Numbered from the stretch's first letter, positions 52,111-61,282 are shown. The stretch: 64,000 nt of DNA from an uncultured Bacillota bacterium (GCA_947073765.1 CAMTMZ010000004.1:1-64000), one strand, 5' to 3'. Numbers and translations are program-made. The notes: generated by a model from the letters alone, not told the origin.

Positions 52111-52146
52111 GACGTGGCCCGGAGAATCGGGCCACCGTCATTTTTT
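52111..52146 (+). terminator. Intrinsic terminator in the xpt leader (attenuator candidate)
   Basis: GACG-TGGCCCG pairs with CGGGCCA-C-CGTC around a 6-nt loop, followed by A and T6. It is between the promoter and the start codon, so transcription must pass it to reach xpt. Only about 20 nt precede it, too little for a classical purine aptamer. Confidence 0.7.
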
Positions 52147-52164
52147 GATAAGGCGGTGAGATCC

Positions 52165-52740
52165 GTGGAGCTGCTCAAGGAACGCATCCGGAGGGACGGT
52201 ACGGTAAAGGGCAACGATGTGCTGAAGGTGGACAGTTTTCTGAACCACCAGATGGATGTTGCCCTTTTTGAGGAGATTGGCAGGGAGTTTCTGCGCCGGT
52301 TTGACGGCTGCGGCGTGAACAAGATTTTGACCATCGAGGCCTCCGGCATCGGGATCGCTTGTGTCACGGCGCAGTTTTTTCGCTGCCCTGTGATCTTTGC
52401 CAAGAAGAGCCAAACCAAGAATATTGCCGGGGCGGTGTACACCACCAAGGTGGAGTCCTTTACCCACGGCCGGGTGTACGATGTGATCGTCTCCAAAAAG
52501 TTTCTGGGGGCGGAGGACAATGTGCTGATCATTGACGACTTTTTGGCCAACGGCGCGGCCCTGGAGGGGCTGATTGACCTGGTGGAGCAGTCCGGGGCCA
52601 GGCTGGCCGGGGCGGGCGTTGTGATTGAGAAGGCGTTTCAGCCCGGAGGCGAGCGGCTGCGGGCCAGGGGAATCCGGGTGGAGGCCCTGGCCCGGGTGAG
52701 ATCCATGAGCGAGGAGACCGGCGTGGAATTCGCGGATTAA
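52165..52740 (+). CDS. xpt: Xanthine phosphoribosyltransferase
   Basis: The 191-aa protein starts at GTG (VELLKERIRRDGTV) and matches Xpt through VLKVDSFLNHQMD, TIEASGIGIACVTA, and the PRPP loop VLIIDDFLANGAALEGL, then VIEKAFQPGG. It converts xanthine and PRPP to XMP. GGCGGTGAG lies upstream of the GTG; the ORF-track start at 52114 lies in the terminator hairpin. It is followed by a nucleoside-type ABC importer, which fits purine salvage. Confidence 0.93.
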   Translation: MELLKERIRRDGTVKGNDVLKVDSFLNHQMDVALFEEIGREFLRRFDGCGVNKILTIEASGIGIACVTAQFFRCPVIFAKKSQTKNIAGAVYTTKVESFTHGRVYDVIVSKKFLGAEDNVLIIDDFLANGAALEGLIDLVEQSGARLAGAGVVIEKAFQPGGERLRARGIRVEALARVRSMSEETGVEFAD

Positions 52741-52760
52741 AACCGGACCTGTCCGGTTTT
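52739..52760 (+). terminator. Palindromic hairpin at the xpt stop
   Basis: A 10-bp perfect stem AAAACCGGAC/GTCCGGTTTT with a 2-nt loop overlaps the stop codon. The T4 ends the stem and AATATAT follows. Confidence 0.6.
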
Positions 52761-52813
52761 AATATATAAGGTACAAGAAAATGAAACGAACCGTATTTTA
52801 AGGAGGAAACAGA

Positions 52814-54082
52814 ATGAAAAAGCTTCTTGCGATGGCTCTGGCCGCCGCCATGAGCCTGTCCCTGGCTGCCTGCGGCGGCGGGGACACGCCCCCCGCGGCC
52901 AGCAGCAAGCCCGCCGGGTCCAATCCCCCGGCCGCGTCGTCCACCCCCGCTCCCGCCGATAACGGCGATTTTAAGGTGGGCGCCATCTATATCACCAGCC
53001 AGAACGATGTGGCCGGTTACACCTTCCAGCACCACAACGGCATCACCACCGCCATGAAGGACATTGGGCTGGACCCCGCCAAGCAGCTGCTTATTGTAGA
53101 CAATGTGGCGGAGAACTATGACGACGTGTGCAAGGCCATCGATACGCTGGCCAACCAGGGAGCCAATGTGATCTTCGGAATTTCCTTCGGCTATATCGAC
53201 GCCATGAACGACAAGGCGGAGGAGTACCCCGACATCTGCTTCTCCCACGGCACCGGCTATATGGCCAACGAAACCAACTTTAACAACTACTTCGGCCGCA
53301 TCTATCAGGCCCGCTACCTGGCCGGCATCGCCGCGGGCATGAAGTCTGTTGAGACGGGCAACAACTCCATCGGCTACGTGGCCGCCTACAACACCGAGTA
53401 CGCCGAGACCTGCTCCGGCATCAACGCTTTCGCCCTGGGCGCCCAGTCTGCCAACCCCGACGCCGCCGTATATGTGAAGAAGATCAATACCTGGGGCGAC
53501 GAGAACCTGGAGCGCCAGGCCGCCCAGGCCCTGGTGGACACCTATAACTGCGGCGTTGTCTCCCAGCACTGCGACTCCGCCCAGCCCCAGCTGGTGGCCG
53601 CGGAGAACAATGTGTTTGGCTGCGGCTATAACTCCGACATGACCGAGCAGGCCCCCACCGCCCACATCACCGCCGCCATCTGGCACTGGAATGTGTACTA
53701 CCAGACCGCGATCGAGGCCGCCATGGCCTGTGAGGGCGACGCCTCCAAGTTTGTGGAGAAGATGGGCGGCAACGCCTACTACGCCGGCCTGAAGGAGGGC
53801 TTTGTGGACGCGTCCCCGGTGAATGAGGCCGTGGCCGCCCCCAACACCGTCGCCGTGATGGACGCGGTGCGGGAGCTGATCAAGTCCGGTGAGTGGGACG
53901 TCTTCACCGGTGTGAAGCTGAGCTACAATATAGCTGACGGCAAGGTGGAGATTGTCAAGACCGACGCCCCCCTGATGGACAACCAGGGCAGCGAGATCGT
54001 CCCCGCAGGCGGTCCCTCTGTGGACGACGGCGTCATCAAGGGTTCTATGAATTACAACGTACAGGGCGTTCAGGAGGGCTGA
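52814..54082 (+). CDS. BMP-family nucleoside-binding lipoprotein
   Basis: The 422-aa protein has a lipoprotein signal (MKKLLAMALAAAMSLSLAAC, Cys 20), an about 25-residue Ala/Pro/Ser linker, and a BMP/Med (PnrA-like) domain: KVGAIYITSQNDVAGYTFQH, NVIFGISFGYIDAM, GYVAAYNTEYAE and FGCGYNSDMTEQAPT. It should bind purine nucleosides such as guanosine or inosine outside the membrane and pass them to the permeases that follow. Ligand is inferred from family and context. Confidence 0.92.
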   Translation: MKKLLAMALAAAMSLSLAACGGGDTPPAASSKPAGSNPPAASSTPAPADNGDFKVGAIYITSQNDVAGYTFQHHNGITTAMKDIGLDPAKQLLIVDNVAENYDDVCKAIDTLANQGANVIFGISFGYIDAMNDKAEEYPDICFSHGTGYMANETNFNNYFGRIYQARYLAGIAAGMKSVETGNNSIGYVAAYNTEYAETCSGINAFALGAQSANPDAAVYVKKINTWGDENLERQAAQALVDTYNCGVVSQHCDSAQPQLVAAENNVFGCGYNSDMTEQAPTAHITAAIWHWNVYYQTAIEAAMACEGDASKFVEKMGGNAYYAGLKEGFVDASPVNEAVAAPNTVAVMDAVRELIKSGEWDVFTGVKLSYNIADGKVEIVKTDAPLMDNQGSEIVPAGGPSVDDGVIKGSMNYNVQGVQEG

Positions 54083-54113
54083 GCCTCTCCCGCCTGACCC
54101 ACGCAGACCCGAA

Positions 54114-54144
54114 CCGGGCCGGCCGGAGCAACCGGCCGGCCCGG
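54114..54144 (+). terminator. Strong hairpin between BMP gene and the ABC ATPase
   Basis: A perfect 13-bp GC stem CCGGGCCGGCCGG/CCGGCCGGCCCGG with a 5-nt loop is followed by ATGCTTTTG. It probably gives partial termination or 3' protection, so the binding protein is made in excess. Confidence 0.65.
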
Positions 54145-54171
54145 ATGCTTTTGAGGAGATAGGAGAAGAGC

Positions 54172-55755
54172 ATGGAGCAGCAATACGCCATCGAGATGCG
54201 GGGCATCTGCAAGAGCTTTGGCAGCGTGGCGGCCAACAAAAACGTCAACCTGAACGTGAGGCCGGGGGAGATCCTGGCCCTGCTGGGAGAGAACGGTTCG
54301 GGCAAGACCACCCTGATGAACATGCTGTCCGGCATCTACAAGCCGGACAGCGGCGCCATTCTGCTGGACGGGCGGGAGGTGGCCATCAACAGCCCTGAGG
54401 ACGCCAAGCGGCTGGGGATCGGGATGGTCCACCAGCATTTCAAGCTGGTTGACGTTTTTACCGCCGCCGACAATATCTGGCTGGGGGACGAGAAATCGGG
54501 CCAGGTGCTGAAGAAGGAGCGGTACGGCGTAATCGGGGATATGGCAAGAAAATTCGGCTTTGATATCGACCCGAGGAAAAAGGTTTACAATATGTCGGTC
54601 TCCGAAAAACAGACCCTGGAGATTGTCAAGGTGCTGTACTACGGGGCCAAGATCATTATTTTGGACGAGCCCACCGCCGTGCTCACCGTGCAGGAGACGG
54701 CGAAACTCTTCGACGTGCTGCGGCGGATGAGGGCCGAGGGACACGCCATCATCATCATCACCCACAAGCTCAACGAGGTGATGGAGATCTCTGACCGGGT
54801 AGCCATCCTCCGGAAGGGGGAGTATATCACCACCGTGGATACCCCCTCCACCAATGGGCAGCAGCTCACCGAATTCATGGTGGGCCGCAAGGTGGAGCTG
54901 AACATCGACCGGCCTGTGGTGGACAAGACCCGGCCCCTGCTGGAGATCCGGGAGCTGACCATCCGGAACGATGAGGGCGCGGTGGCCATCGACAAGGTGA
55001 ATTTCTACATCCGGGGGGGCGAGATCCTGGGGGTGGCGGGCATAGCCGGCTGCGGGCAGAAGGAGCTGTGCGAGGCCATCGCCGGGCTGCGGCCCATTGA
55101 GAGCGGCATGATGATCCACAAGGGGGACAACATTGTGGGCCTGCCCCCCAAAGCCATTTTGGAAAAGGGCATCTCCATGTCCTTCATCCCCGAGGACCGG
55201 CTGGGGATGGGCCTGGCCCCCTCCATGTCGGTGACAGACAACATGCTGCTGAAAAAGTACGACCAGGTCAGGGGGCCCTTTGTGGACCGGAGGACCGGCC
55301 GGGCGGAGGCGAAGCAGGTCATCAGCGAGCTGGAGATCGTCACCCCCTCCACCGAGACGCCGGTGCGGCGGCTGTCCGGCGGCAACGTGCAGAAAGTGCT
55401 GCTGGGCCGGGAGATCAAGGCGGGGCCTAACGTGATCGTCACCGCCTATCCCGTCCGGGGACTGGACATCAACTCCTCCTACGCCATCTACGACATCCTC
55501 AACCGGCAGAAAAAGGACGGCGTGGGCATCCTCTTCGTGGGGGAGGACCTGGACGTGATGATTGACCTGTGCGACAAGATTATGGTGCTGTGCCACGGCA
55601 GGATCATGGGCGTGGTCCACGCCCACAAGACCTCCAAGGAGGAGCTGGGCCTGATGATGACCGGCGCCCTGGACCTGAGCAACAAATATGAGGACAAGCC
55701 CGCCGGCATCGCCAAGGACAGCCGCATTGGGGAAGGAGAGGAGGAGGAAGCATGA
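54172..55755 (+). CDS. Nucleoside ABC importer, duplicated ATPase subunit
   Basis: The 527-aa protein carries two ABC domains. The first has Walker A LLGENGSGKTTLMNML near residue 40 and Walker B IIILDEPTAVLT, but its signature reads NMSVSEKQ. The second has a degenerate Walker A (GIAGCGQKEL), signature RLSGGNVQK and a Walker B changed to VIVTAYPVRGLD. This composite pattern is usual for carbohydrate/nucleoside (CUT2/BmpA) ATPases. It ends overlapping the first permease start. Confidence 0.94.
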   Translation: MEQQYAIEMRGICKSFGSVAANKNVNLNVRPGEILALLGENGSGKTTLMNMLSGIYKPDSGAILLDGREVAINSPEDAKRLGIGMVHQHFKLVDVFTAADNIWLGDEKSGQVLKKERYGVIGDMARKFGFDIDPRKKVYNMSVSEKQTLEIVKVLYYGAKIIILDEPTAVLTVQETAKLFDVLRRMRAEGHAIIIITHKLNEVMEISDRVAILRKGEYITTVDTPSTNGQQLTEFMVGRKVELNIDRPVVDKTRPLLEIRELTIRNDEGAVAIDKVNFYIRGGEILGVAGIAGCGQKELCEAIAGLRPIESGMMIHKGDNIVGLPPKAILEKGISMSFIPEDRLGMGLAPSMSVTDNMLLKKYDQVRGPFVDRRTGRAEAKQVISELEIVTPSTETPVRRLSGGNVQKVLLGREIKAGPNVIVTAYPVRGLDINSSYAIYDILNRQKKDGVGILFVGEDLDVMIDLCDKIMVLCHGRIMGVVHAHKTSKEELGLMMTGALDLSNKYEDKPAGIAKDSRIGEGEEEEA

Positions 55756-56873
55756 AGAGCCGTCAGCCTCTGTTTCATGTGGTTAAGCGGGACCAGGCCG
55801 GGCCGGGCCGCCAGCTCGCGGCCTACGTGGCGGCGGTGGTCCTGGCCCTGGCCGTGGGGGCGGTGCTGCTGCTGATCCAGGGGGTGGAGCCGTTTACCTT
55901 CTACCGGCAGCTCATCACCATGGGCATCCCCGGCAGCCGCTACCCGTGGCGGTCGGTGGAGAATTTTATCAAGCTGTTCGTCCCCCTGCTCATTACCTCC
56001 CTGGCCCTGGCTCTGGCCTTTAAAATGCGCTTTTGGAACATCGGCGGCGAGGGACAGTTCATCATGGGGGCCTTTTGGGCGGGCTTTGCCGCTATGCAGC
56101 TGGGGGAGACTCTGCCCCGGCCCCTGATGGTGCTGGTCATGGCCCTGTGCGGGGCCCTGGGCGGCGGGCTGTACGGGGTGTTTGTAGCGGCGCTGAAGGT
56201 GAAGTGGGGGACCAACGAGACCCTGCTCACCCTGATGCTCAACTACGTGGCCCTCTACTTCCTGCAATATTTCGCCGAGACGAAAACGGACTGGAATTTC
56301 TTCCTGGACCCCGGTTCCGCCCGGCCCAAGTTCGCCAAGTTCCCGGCCAACGCCCAGATGATCACCATCTCCATCGGCCCCTTCAATCTGAACCTGTCGC
56401 TGATTATCGCCGTCGGCCTGTGCGTGCTGCTGTACATCTACCTCAACTACACCAAGCGGGGCTATGAAATCGCCGTGGTGGGGGACAGCCCCAATACCGC
56501 CCGGTACGCCGGGATGAAGGTGGGCAGGATCGTCATCCGGACCATTTTCCTGTCCGCCGCCCTGATCGGCCTGGCGGGGGCCTTCCAGGCCTCTTCCGCC
56601 GGGGTGCTGTCCACCTCCATCACCAACGACGTAGGCTGGACCGGCGTGGTGGTGGCCTGGCTGGCCAAGCTGAACACGGTGGGGATTGTGGCGGCGTCGC
56701 TGCTGATTACCGTGCTGCAGTACGGCTGCCAGACAGCCAGCACCACCTATCCCTCCATCGACGCCAATTTTGCCAACCTGCTCCAGGGCGTGATTTTGTT
56801 TATCGTGCTGGCGGCGGACTTCTTTACCCGCTTTAAGCTGGTGCCCAGAGGCAGAAGGGAGGCTGTGAAATGA
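55752..56873 (+). CDS. Nucleoside ABC importer permease 1
   Basis: The 373-aa permease of the BPD_transp_2 type has about 8-10 hydrophobic helices. The KMRFWNIGGEGQFIMGAFWAG motif identifies this family, and GDSPNTARYAGMKVGR is the cytoplasmic coupling loop. The start overlaps the ATPase stop by 4 nt and the end overlaps permease 2 by 4 nt, so the transporter is made as one coupled set. Confidence 0.94.
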   Translation: MKSRQPLFHVVKRDQAGPGRQLAAYVAAVVLALAVGAVLLLIQGVEPFTFYRQLITMGIPGSRYPWRSVENFIKLFVPLLITSLALALAFKMRFWNIGGEGQFIMGAFWAGFAAMQLGETLPRPLMVLVMALCGALGGGLYGVFVAALKVKWGTNETLLTLMLNYVALYFLQYFAETKTDWNFFLDPGSARPKFAKFPANAQMITISIGPFNLNLSLIIAVGLCVLLYIYLNYTKRGYEIAVVGDSPNTARYAGMKVGRIVIRTIFLSAALIGLAGAFQASSAGVLSTSITNDVGWTGVVVAWLAKLNTVGIVAASLLITVLQYGCQTASTTYPSIDANFANLLQGVILFIVLAADFFTRFKLVPRGRREAVK

Positions 56874-57865
56874 ACGACCCAATCAATGTATTGACGTTGT
56901 TCCTGTTCAATATCGTGCTGGTGAACATCCCCCTGCTCTACGGCACCGTGGGGGAGATTGTGGTGGAGAAGTCGGGCAGCCTGGACCTGGGCGTGGAGGG
57001 GACCATGGCGGTGGGGGCCATTTTCGGCTATCTGGCCGGATGCGCCGCCAACAGCATCGCCGTGGGGTTGCTGGTCTCCTTTCTGACGGCGGGGCTGTGT
57101 GGGCTGCTGTTCGCGGCGCTCACCGTGTCCCTCCAGGCCAACCAGAACGTTACTGGGCTGACGATCACCACCTTTGGCCTGGGGCTGTATTTCTTTGTGG
57201 GCAAGGGCATGGGGGAGAGGTGGCCCGCGATGACCTCCGCCTCCAGCCTGGTGAACGGATATGCCGCACTGGAGATTCCTGGGCTTTCTAAACTTCCTGT
57301 TATCGGAAAAGCCCTGTTTTCCCACAATTTCCTGGTGTATCTGGGGATTGGCATCGCCGTGCTGGTGTGGCTGTATCTCAACTGTACCAAAACCGGACTG
57401 CGTCTGCGGGCGGTGGGGGAGAACCCCGGCGCCGCCGACTCGGTGGGGGTGAACACCCTGCTCTATAAGTACGCCCATCTGATTCTGGGTTCGGGCATTA
57501 TGGGGCTGGGGGGCTTTTACATGGCGCTGTATATGAGCGGGTCCTTTGAGGGCTCCAACTGCTGGATCAACGGATACGGGTGGATTGCCATCGCCCTGGT
57601 GATCTTCGCCAACTGGAGCCCGGTGCTGGCCATTTTGGGGACACTGGTGTTCGGCTTCTTCAATACCCTGCAGATCTACGCCGGGCCCCTGGCCGGCGCT
57701 TTCCCCGGAGCCCTTGGCTGGCTCAACGCCATACCGCCCCAGCTGTATAAGGCCCTGCCCTTCCTGATTACCGCCATCGTGCTGGTGGCCTCCTCCGTGC
57801 GCAAGCGGGAGAGCTCCGGCCAGCCGGCGGCCCTGGGTTTGAACTACTTCCGGGAGGAGCGGTGA
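56870..57865 (+). CDS. Nucleoside ABC importer permease 2
   Basis: The 331-aa permease has the matching VVEKSGSLDLGVEGTMAVGA motif in its first part and GENPGAADSVGVNTLLYKYA as coupling loop. With permease 1 it should form a heterodimer like NupP/NupQ of Bacillus. A short gap with the ileS T-box promoter follows; no terminator is seen, so read-through into the T-box leader is possible. Confidence 0.94.
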   Translation: MNDPINVLTLFLFNIVLVNIPLLYGTVGEIVVEKSGSLDLGVEGTMAVGAIFGYLAGCAANSIAVGLLVSFLTAGLCGLLFAALTVSLQANQNVTGLTITTFGLGLYFFVGKGMGERWPAMTSASSLVNGYAALEIPGLSKLPVIGKALFSHNFLVYLGIGIAVLVWLYLNCTKTGLRLRAVGENPGAADSVGVNTLLYKYAHLILGSGIMGLGGFYMALYMSGSFEGSNCWINGYGWIAIALVIFANWSPVLAILGTLVFGFFNTLQIYAGPLAGAFPGALGWLNAIPPQLYKALPFLITAIVLVASSVRKRESSGQPAALGLNYFREER

Positions 57866-57875
57866 AAATCAGCCC

Positions 57876-57904
57876 TTGACAACCCGGACAAAACCGGATA
57901 AGAT
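57876..57904 (+). promoter_or_regulatory. Predicted promoter for the T-box-ileS transcript
   Basis: Perfect TTGACA (57876-57881), a 17-nt spacer and TAAGAT (57899-57904), about 20 nt before the start of the T-box stem I. Confidence 0.75.
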
Positions 57905-57924
57905 ATGGAACACATATTCAAAAT

Positions 57925-58163
57925 GCGCGGAAAAGGACGAGTACCCGCTCCCGAGACGCGAAGAGAGCCGCCGGTTGGTGTGAGGCGGACGGGAGGGAGC
58001 GGCGAAAATCACCTTGGAGTTGAGGAGCTGAACCGCAGTAAGCCCCTTCGGACGCCCCCGTTATCGGGCTTATCTTGAGTGGTCAAAGCGTTCCGTTTTG
58101 GCAAGAAGAGTGGTACCGCAGAGGTTCGCGCCTTTGTCTCTTTAAGAGACAGAGGCGTTTTTT
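57925..58163 (+). promoter_or_regulatory. T-box riboswitch, isoleucine specific
   Basis: Stem I begins with AAAAGGACGAGTACCCGC and carries a specifier-loop GAAAATCACC with codon ATC (58008-58010), which is Ile. The antiterminator contains AGAGTGGTACCGCA (58107-58120), and a terminator with a 12-bp stem and T6 follows (58129-58163). Uncharged tRNA-Ile should allow transcription of the two downstream genes. Confidence 0.95.
58129..58163 (+). terminator. Terminator of the isoleucine T-box
   Basis: CGCCTTTGTCTC pairs with GAGACAGAGGCG (one G-U pair) and is followed by T6. It competes with the antiterminator at 58107-58120. Confidence 0.92.
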
Positions 58164-58184
58164 ATTTGCAGAGGAGGTTTTGCC

Positions 58185-58445
58185 ATGACCATAGAAGAAT
58201 GCCGGGAGTATATGCCCGAGGGCTGGACGGAGCTGATCCAGCAGGATCCGCTGCTGAAGGAAATTTTTGACGCACACGAGTATGACCTGGAGATGGAGGC
58301 GGTGCCGCCCTTCCTGATTCAGGAGCTGCGGGGCGGCAATTTGGACCACCTGCGGCCCATTCTGGCCCTTTACGGCCAGGAGGGCCGGGACTTTGAGGAG
58401 CAGGTCCGTTTTCCCGCCCGGGACCGGGTGGTACTGGCAGCCTGA
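58185..58445 (+). CDS. Unknown 86-aa protein in the isoleucine T-box operon
   Basis: The acidic protein starts MTIEECREYMPEGWTELIQQ and looks mainly helical: DPLLKEIFDAHEYDLEMEA, then PPFLIQELRGGNLDHLRPIL. No membrane segment, metal motif or nucleotide-binding motif is visible. It is the first gene after the T-box, with an AGAGGAGG ribosome binding site, and ileS begins 40 nt later. It is thus induced when Ile-tRNA is uncharged. I do not recognise the family. A role as leader or IleRS partner is speculation. Confidence 0.8.
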   Translation: MTIEECREYMPEGWTELIQQDPLLKEIFDAHEYDLEMEAVPPFLIQELRGGNLDHLRPILALYGQEGRDFEEQVRFPARDRVVLAA

Positions 58446-58485
58446 ATTAAATACAAATTGTAATACAATAAAGGAGTAATACAAA

Positions 58486-61242
58486 ATGGACTACAACAAG
58501 ACGATTAATTTGCCCAAGACCGACTTTCCCATGCGGGCAGGGCTGCCCGCCCGGGAGCCCGACATGCTGAAACGCTGGGAGGATCTCGACTTATACCACG
58601 AGCTGCTGAAAAAGAACGAAGGGAAACCCCTTTACAGCCTTCACGACGGTCCTCCCTTCTCCAACGGCGCCCTGCACATGGGCCACGCCCTGAACAAATC
58701 CATTAAGGACTTCATCACCCGCGCCGCCGCCATGCGGGGGTATCTCACCCCCTATATTCCCGGCTGGGACAACCACGGGATGCCCATTGAGAGCGCCATT
58801 ATCAAGCAGAACAAGCTCAACCGCAAGGCCATGTCCGTCCCCGAGTTCCGCACCGCCTGCCACGAGTTCGCCCAGCACTACGTGGACGTACAGCGGGAGG
58901 GCTTCAAGCGGATGGGCGTTATCGGCGACTGGGAGAACCCCTACCTGACCATGGCCCCCTCCTTCGAGGCCGAGGAGGTGAAAATCTTCGGGGCGATGTA
59001 CAAAAACGGCTATATCTACAAGGGCCTCAAGCCGGTGTACTGGTGCCCCCACGACGAGACCGCCCTGGCCGAGGCGGAGATCGAGTACCAGGACGACCCG
59101 GTTACTACCGTCTATGTGAAGTTCCCCATGTTGATGGACAACGCCAAGCTAACCCACCTAGCCCCTGCGAACCTCTTTTTCCTCATCTGGACCACCACCA
59201 TCTGGACCCTGCCCGGCAACCTGGCCATCGCCCTCCACCCCCGGGAGAGCTACGCCATCGTCCAGGCGGACAACGGAGAACAGTATATCCTGGCCGAGGC
59301 CCTGGTGGAGAAGGTCATGAAAGTGGGCGGCGTGGAGAACTACAAGATTCTGGAGACCCACCCCGGCAGCTTCTTTGAGAATATGGAGGCCGACCACCCC
59401 TTCTTGGACAAGACCAGCCGTCTGGTAACTGCCGAGTACGTTACCATGGACTCCGGCACGGGCTGCGTCCACACAGCCCCCGGCTTCGGCGCGGACGACT
59501 ACGAGACCTGCAAGCGGTACAAGATCGACATGGTGGTGCCTGTGGACGACCGGGGCCGCCACACCGACTACGCGGGCAAGTACGCCGGCATGAAGACTGA
59601 CGAGAGCAACCCCGTCATTTTGGCCGACATGAAGGAGAGCGGAGCCCTCTTCGCCAGTGAGGACATTGTCCACTCCTACCCCCACTGCTGGCGGTGCAAG
59701 CATCCTATCATTTTCCGGGCCACCCCCCAGTGGTTCTGTTCCGTGGAGTCCTTCAAGGACGCGGCTGTCTCCGCCTGCGAGGGGGTGCGCTGGGTGCCCG
59801 GCTGGGGCATCGACCGGATGAAATCTATGATTCAGGAGCGGGCCGACTGGTGCATCTCCCGCCAGCGCCGGTGGGGCCTGCCTATCCCGGTGTTCTACTG
59901 CTCGGACTGCGGCAAGCCTATCTGCACCGACGAGACCATCGAGGCCGTGTCCAAGCTCTTCGGCGAGAAGGGCTCCAACGCCTGGTATGAGACCGAGGCG
60001 GCGGACATTCTGCCCAAGGATTTTATCTGCCCCCACTGTGGCAAGTCCGCCGGGTTTACGAAAGAAGAAGATACCCTGGACGGCTGGTTTGACTCCGGCT
60101 CCACCCACTTTGCCTCCATGCAGAAGGACCAGGGCTTTTGGCCCGCCACCGTCTACATGGAGGGGCTGGACCAGTATCGGGGCTGGTTCCAGTCCTCCCT
60201 GCTCACCGCCGTGGGCGCGCTGGGGAAGGGGGCGCCCTTCAAGGAGTGCGTCACCCATGGCTGGACCGTGGACGGCGAGGGCAAGGCCATGCACAAGTCC
60301 CTGGGCAACGGTGTGGACCCCGCCGATATCTTCAAAAAGTATGGCGCGGACCTGATCCGCCTGTGGGCGGGTTCCGCTGACTACCACGTGGACGTGCGCT
60401 GCTCCGACAACATCTTCAAGCAGCTGAGCCAGAACTATCTAAAGTTCCGCAACACCGCCCGGTACTGCCTGGGCAACCTGGACGGCTTCGACCCCAACAA
60501 TCTGGTGGGGCCGGAGGATATGCTGGAGCTGGACCGGTGGGCCGTTACCAAACTGAACGGCCTGATTGAGAAGTGCTTCGCCGCCTACGACAACTATGAG
60601 TACCATGTGGTCTCCCACGCCATCAACGACTTCTGCGTGGTGGAGCTGTCCTCCTTCTATCTGGACATCATCAAGGACCGGCTCTACTGCGAGGAGAAGG
60701 ACGGGCTTCTCCGCCGCTCCGCCCAGACCGCCCTGTTCCTCATCCTGGACACCATGGCCAAGCTCTTCGCCCCCATCCTGGCCTTCACCTGCGACGAGAT
60801 CTGGCTGGCTATGCCCCACCGGGAGGGGGACGACCCCCGGAACGTCCTGCTCAACGAGATGAACAAGCCCTTTACGCAGTACGCCCTGGACGAGGATGCT
60901 ATGGCCGCCTGGAGCGGACTGATCGACGTGCGCGACGCGGTCAATGCGGCTTTGGAGCAGGCCCGGAGCGAGAAGAAGATCGGCAAGAGTCTGGAGGCCA
61001 AGGCAACAATCCCCTCCGGCCGGATTGCCGGAAGCCGGCTGGCCGACCTGGACGAGCTGGCCGACCTGTTGATCGTCTCCCAGGCGGAGGTATCCCCTGA
61101 CGTGACGAACATTCAAGTAGAGCCCGCCGAAGGCCGGAAGTGCGAGCGGTGCTGGAAGGTGCTGCCCACCGTGGGTTCTGACCCCAAGCACCCCACCCTC
61201 TGTCCCCGGTGCGCCAGAGTTGTGCCCGCGGTCGAAATCTAA
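58486..61242 (+). CDS. ileS: Isoleucyl-tRNA synthetase
   Basis: The 918-aa class I enzyme has the HIGH-type NGALHMGHA near residue 62, the CP1 editing domain (TTTIWTLPGNLAI and the catalytic region), a KMSKS-type loop written KAMHKSLGNGVDP near 608, the anticodon domain, and a C-terminal zinc finger CERCWKVL...CPRCA. The KMSKS variant has Ala/His in place of Lys/Ser at the first and third positions. Zinc-finger presence and length fit the bacterial type 1 (not mupirocin-resistant type). It lies under the T-box. Confidence 0.96.
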   Translation: MDYNKTINLPKTDFPMRAGLPAREPDMLKRWEDLDLYHELLKKNEGKPLYSLHDGPPFSNGALHMGHALNKSIKDFITRAAAMRGYLTPYIPGWDNHGMPIESAIIKQNKLNRKAMSVPEFRTACHEFAQHYVDVQREGFKRMGVIGDWENPYLTMAPSFEAEEVKIFGAMYKNGYIYKGLKPVYWCPHDETALAEAEIEYQDDPVTTVYVKFPMLMDNAKLTHLAPANLFFLIWTTTIWTLPGNLAIALHPRESYAIVQADNGEQYILAEALVEKVMKVGGVENYKILETHPGSFFENMEADHPFLDKTSRLVTAEYVTMDSGTGCVHTAPGFGADDYETCKRYKIDMVVPVDDRGRHTDYAGKYAGMKTDESNPVILADMKESGALFASEDIVHSYPHCWRCKHPIIFRATPQWFCSVESFKDAAVSACEGVRWVPGWGIDRMKSMIQERADWCISRQRRWGLPIPVFYCSDCGKPICTDETIEAVSKLFGEKGSNAWYETEAADILPKDFICPHCGKSAGFTKEEDTLDGWFDSGSTHFASMQKDQGFWPATVYMEGLDQYRGWFQSSLLTAVGALGKGAPFKECVTHGWTVDGEGKAMHKSLGNGVDPADIFKKYGADLIRLWAGSADYHVDVRCSDNIFKQLSQNYLKFRNTARYCLGNLDGFDPNNLVGPEDMLELDRWAVTKLNGLIEKCFAAYDNYEYHVVSHAINDFCVVELSSFYLDIIKDRLYCEEKDGLLRRSAQTALFLILDTMAKLFAPILAFTCDEIWLAMPHREGDDPRNVLLNEMNKPFTQYALDEDAMAAWSGLIDVRDAVNAALEQARSEKKIGKSLEAKATIPSGRIAGSRLADLDELADLLIVSQAEVSPDVTNIQVEPAEGRKCERCWKVLPTVGSDPKHPTLCPRCARVVPAVEI

Positions 61243-61251
61243 AAGGCATGG

Positions 61252-61282
61252 AAAAATCCGGCCCATTGGGCCGGATTTTTTA
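61252..61282. terminator. Bidirectional terminator after ileS
   Basis: A 13-bp stem AAAAATCCGGCCC/GGGCCGGATTTTT with a 3-nt loop and T run. It also serves the opposing RHH gene. Confidence 0.92.

Noticed and set aside
55770-55788. parS-like TGTTTCATGTGG inside permease 1
   Set aside because: Only the left half matches; the right half-site is absent, so ParB binding is unlikely.
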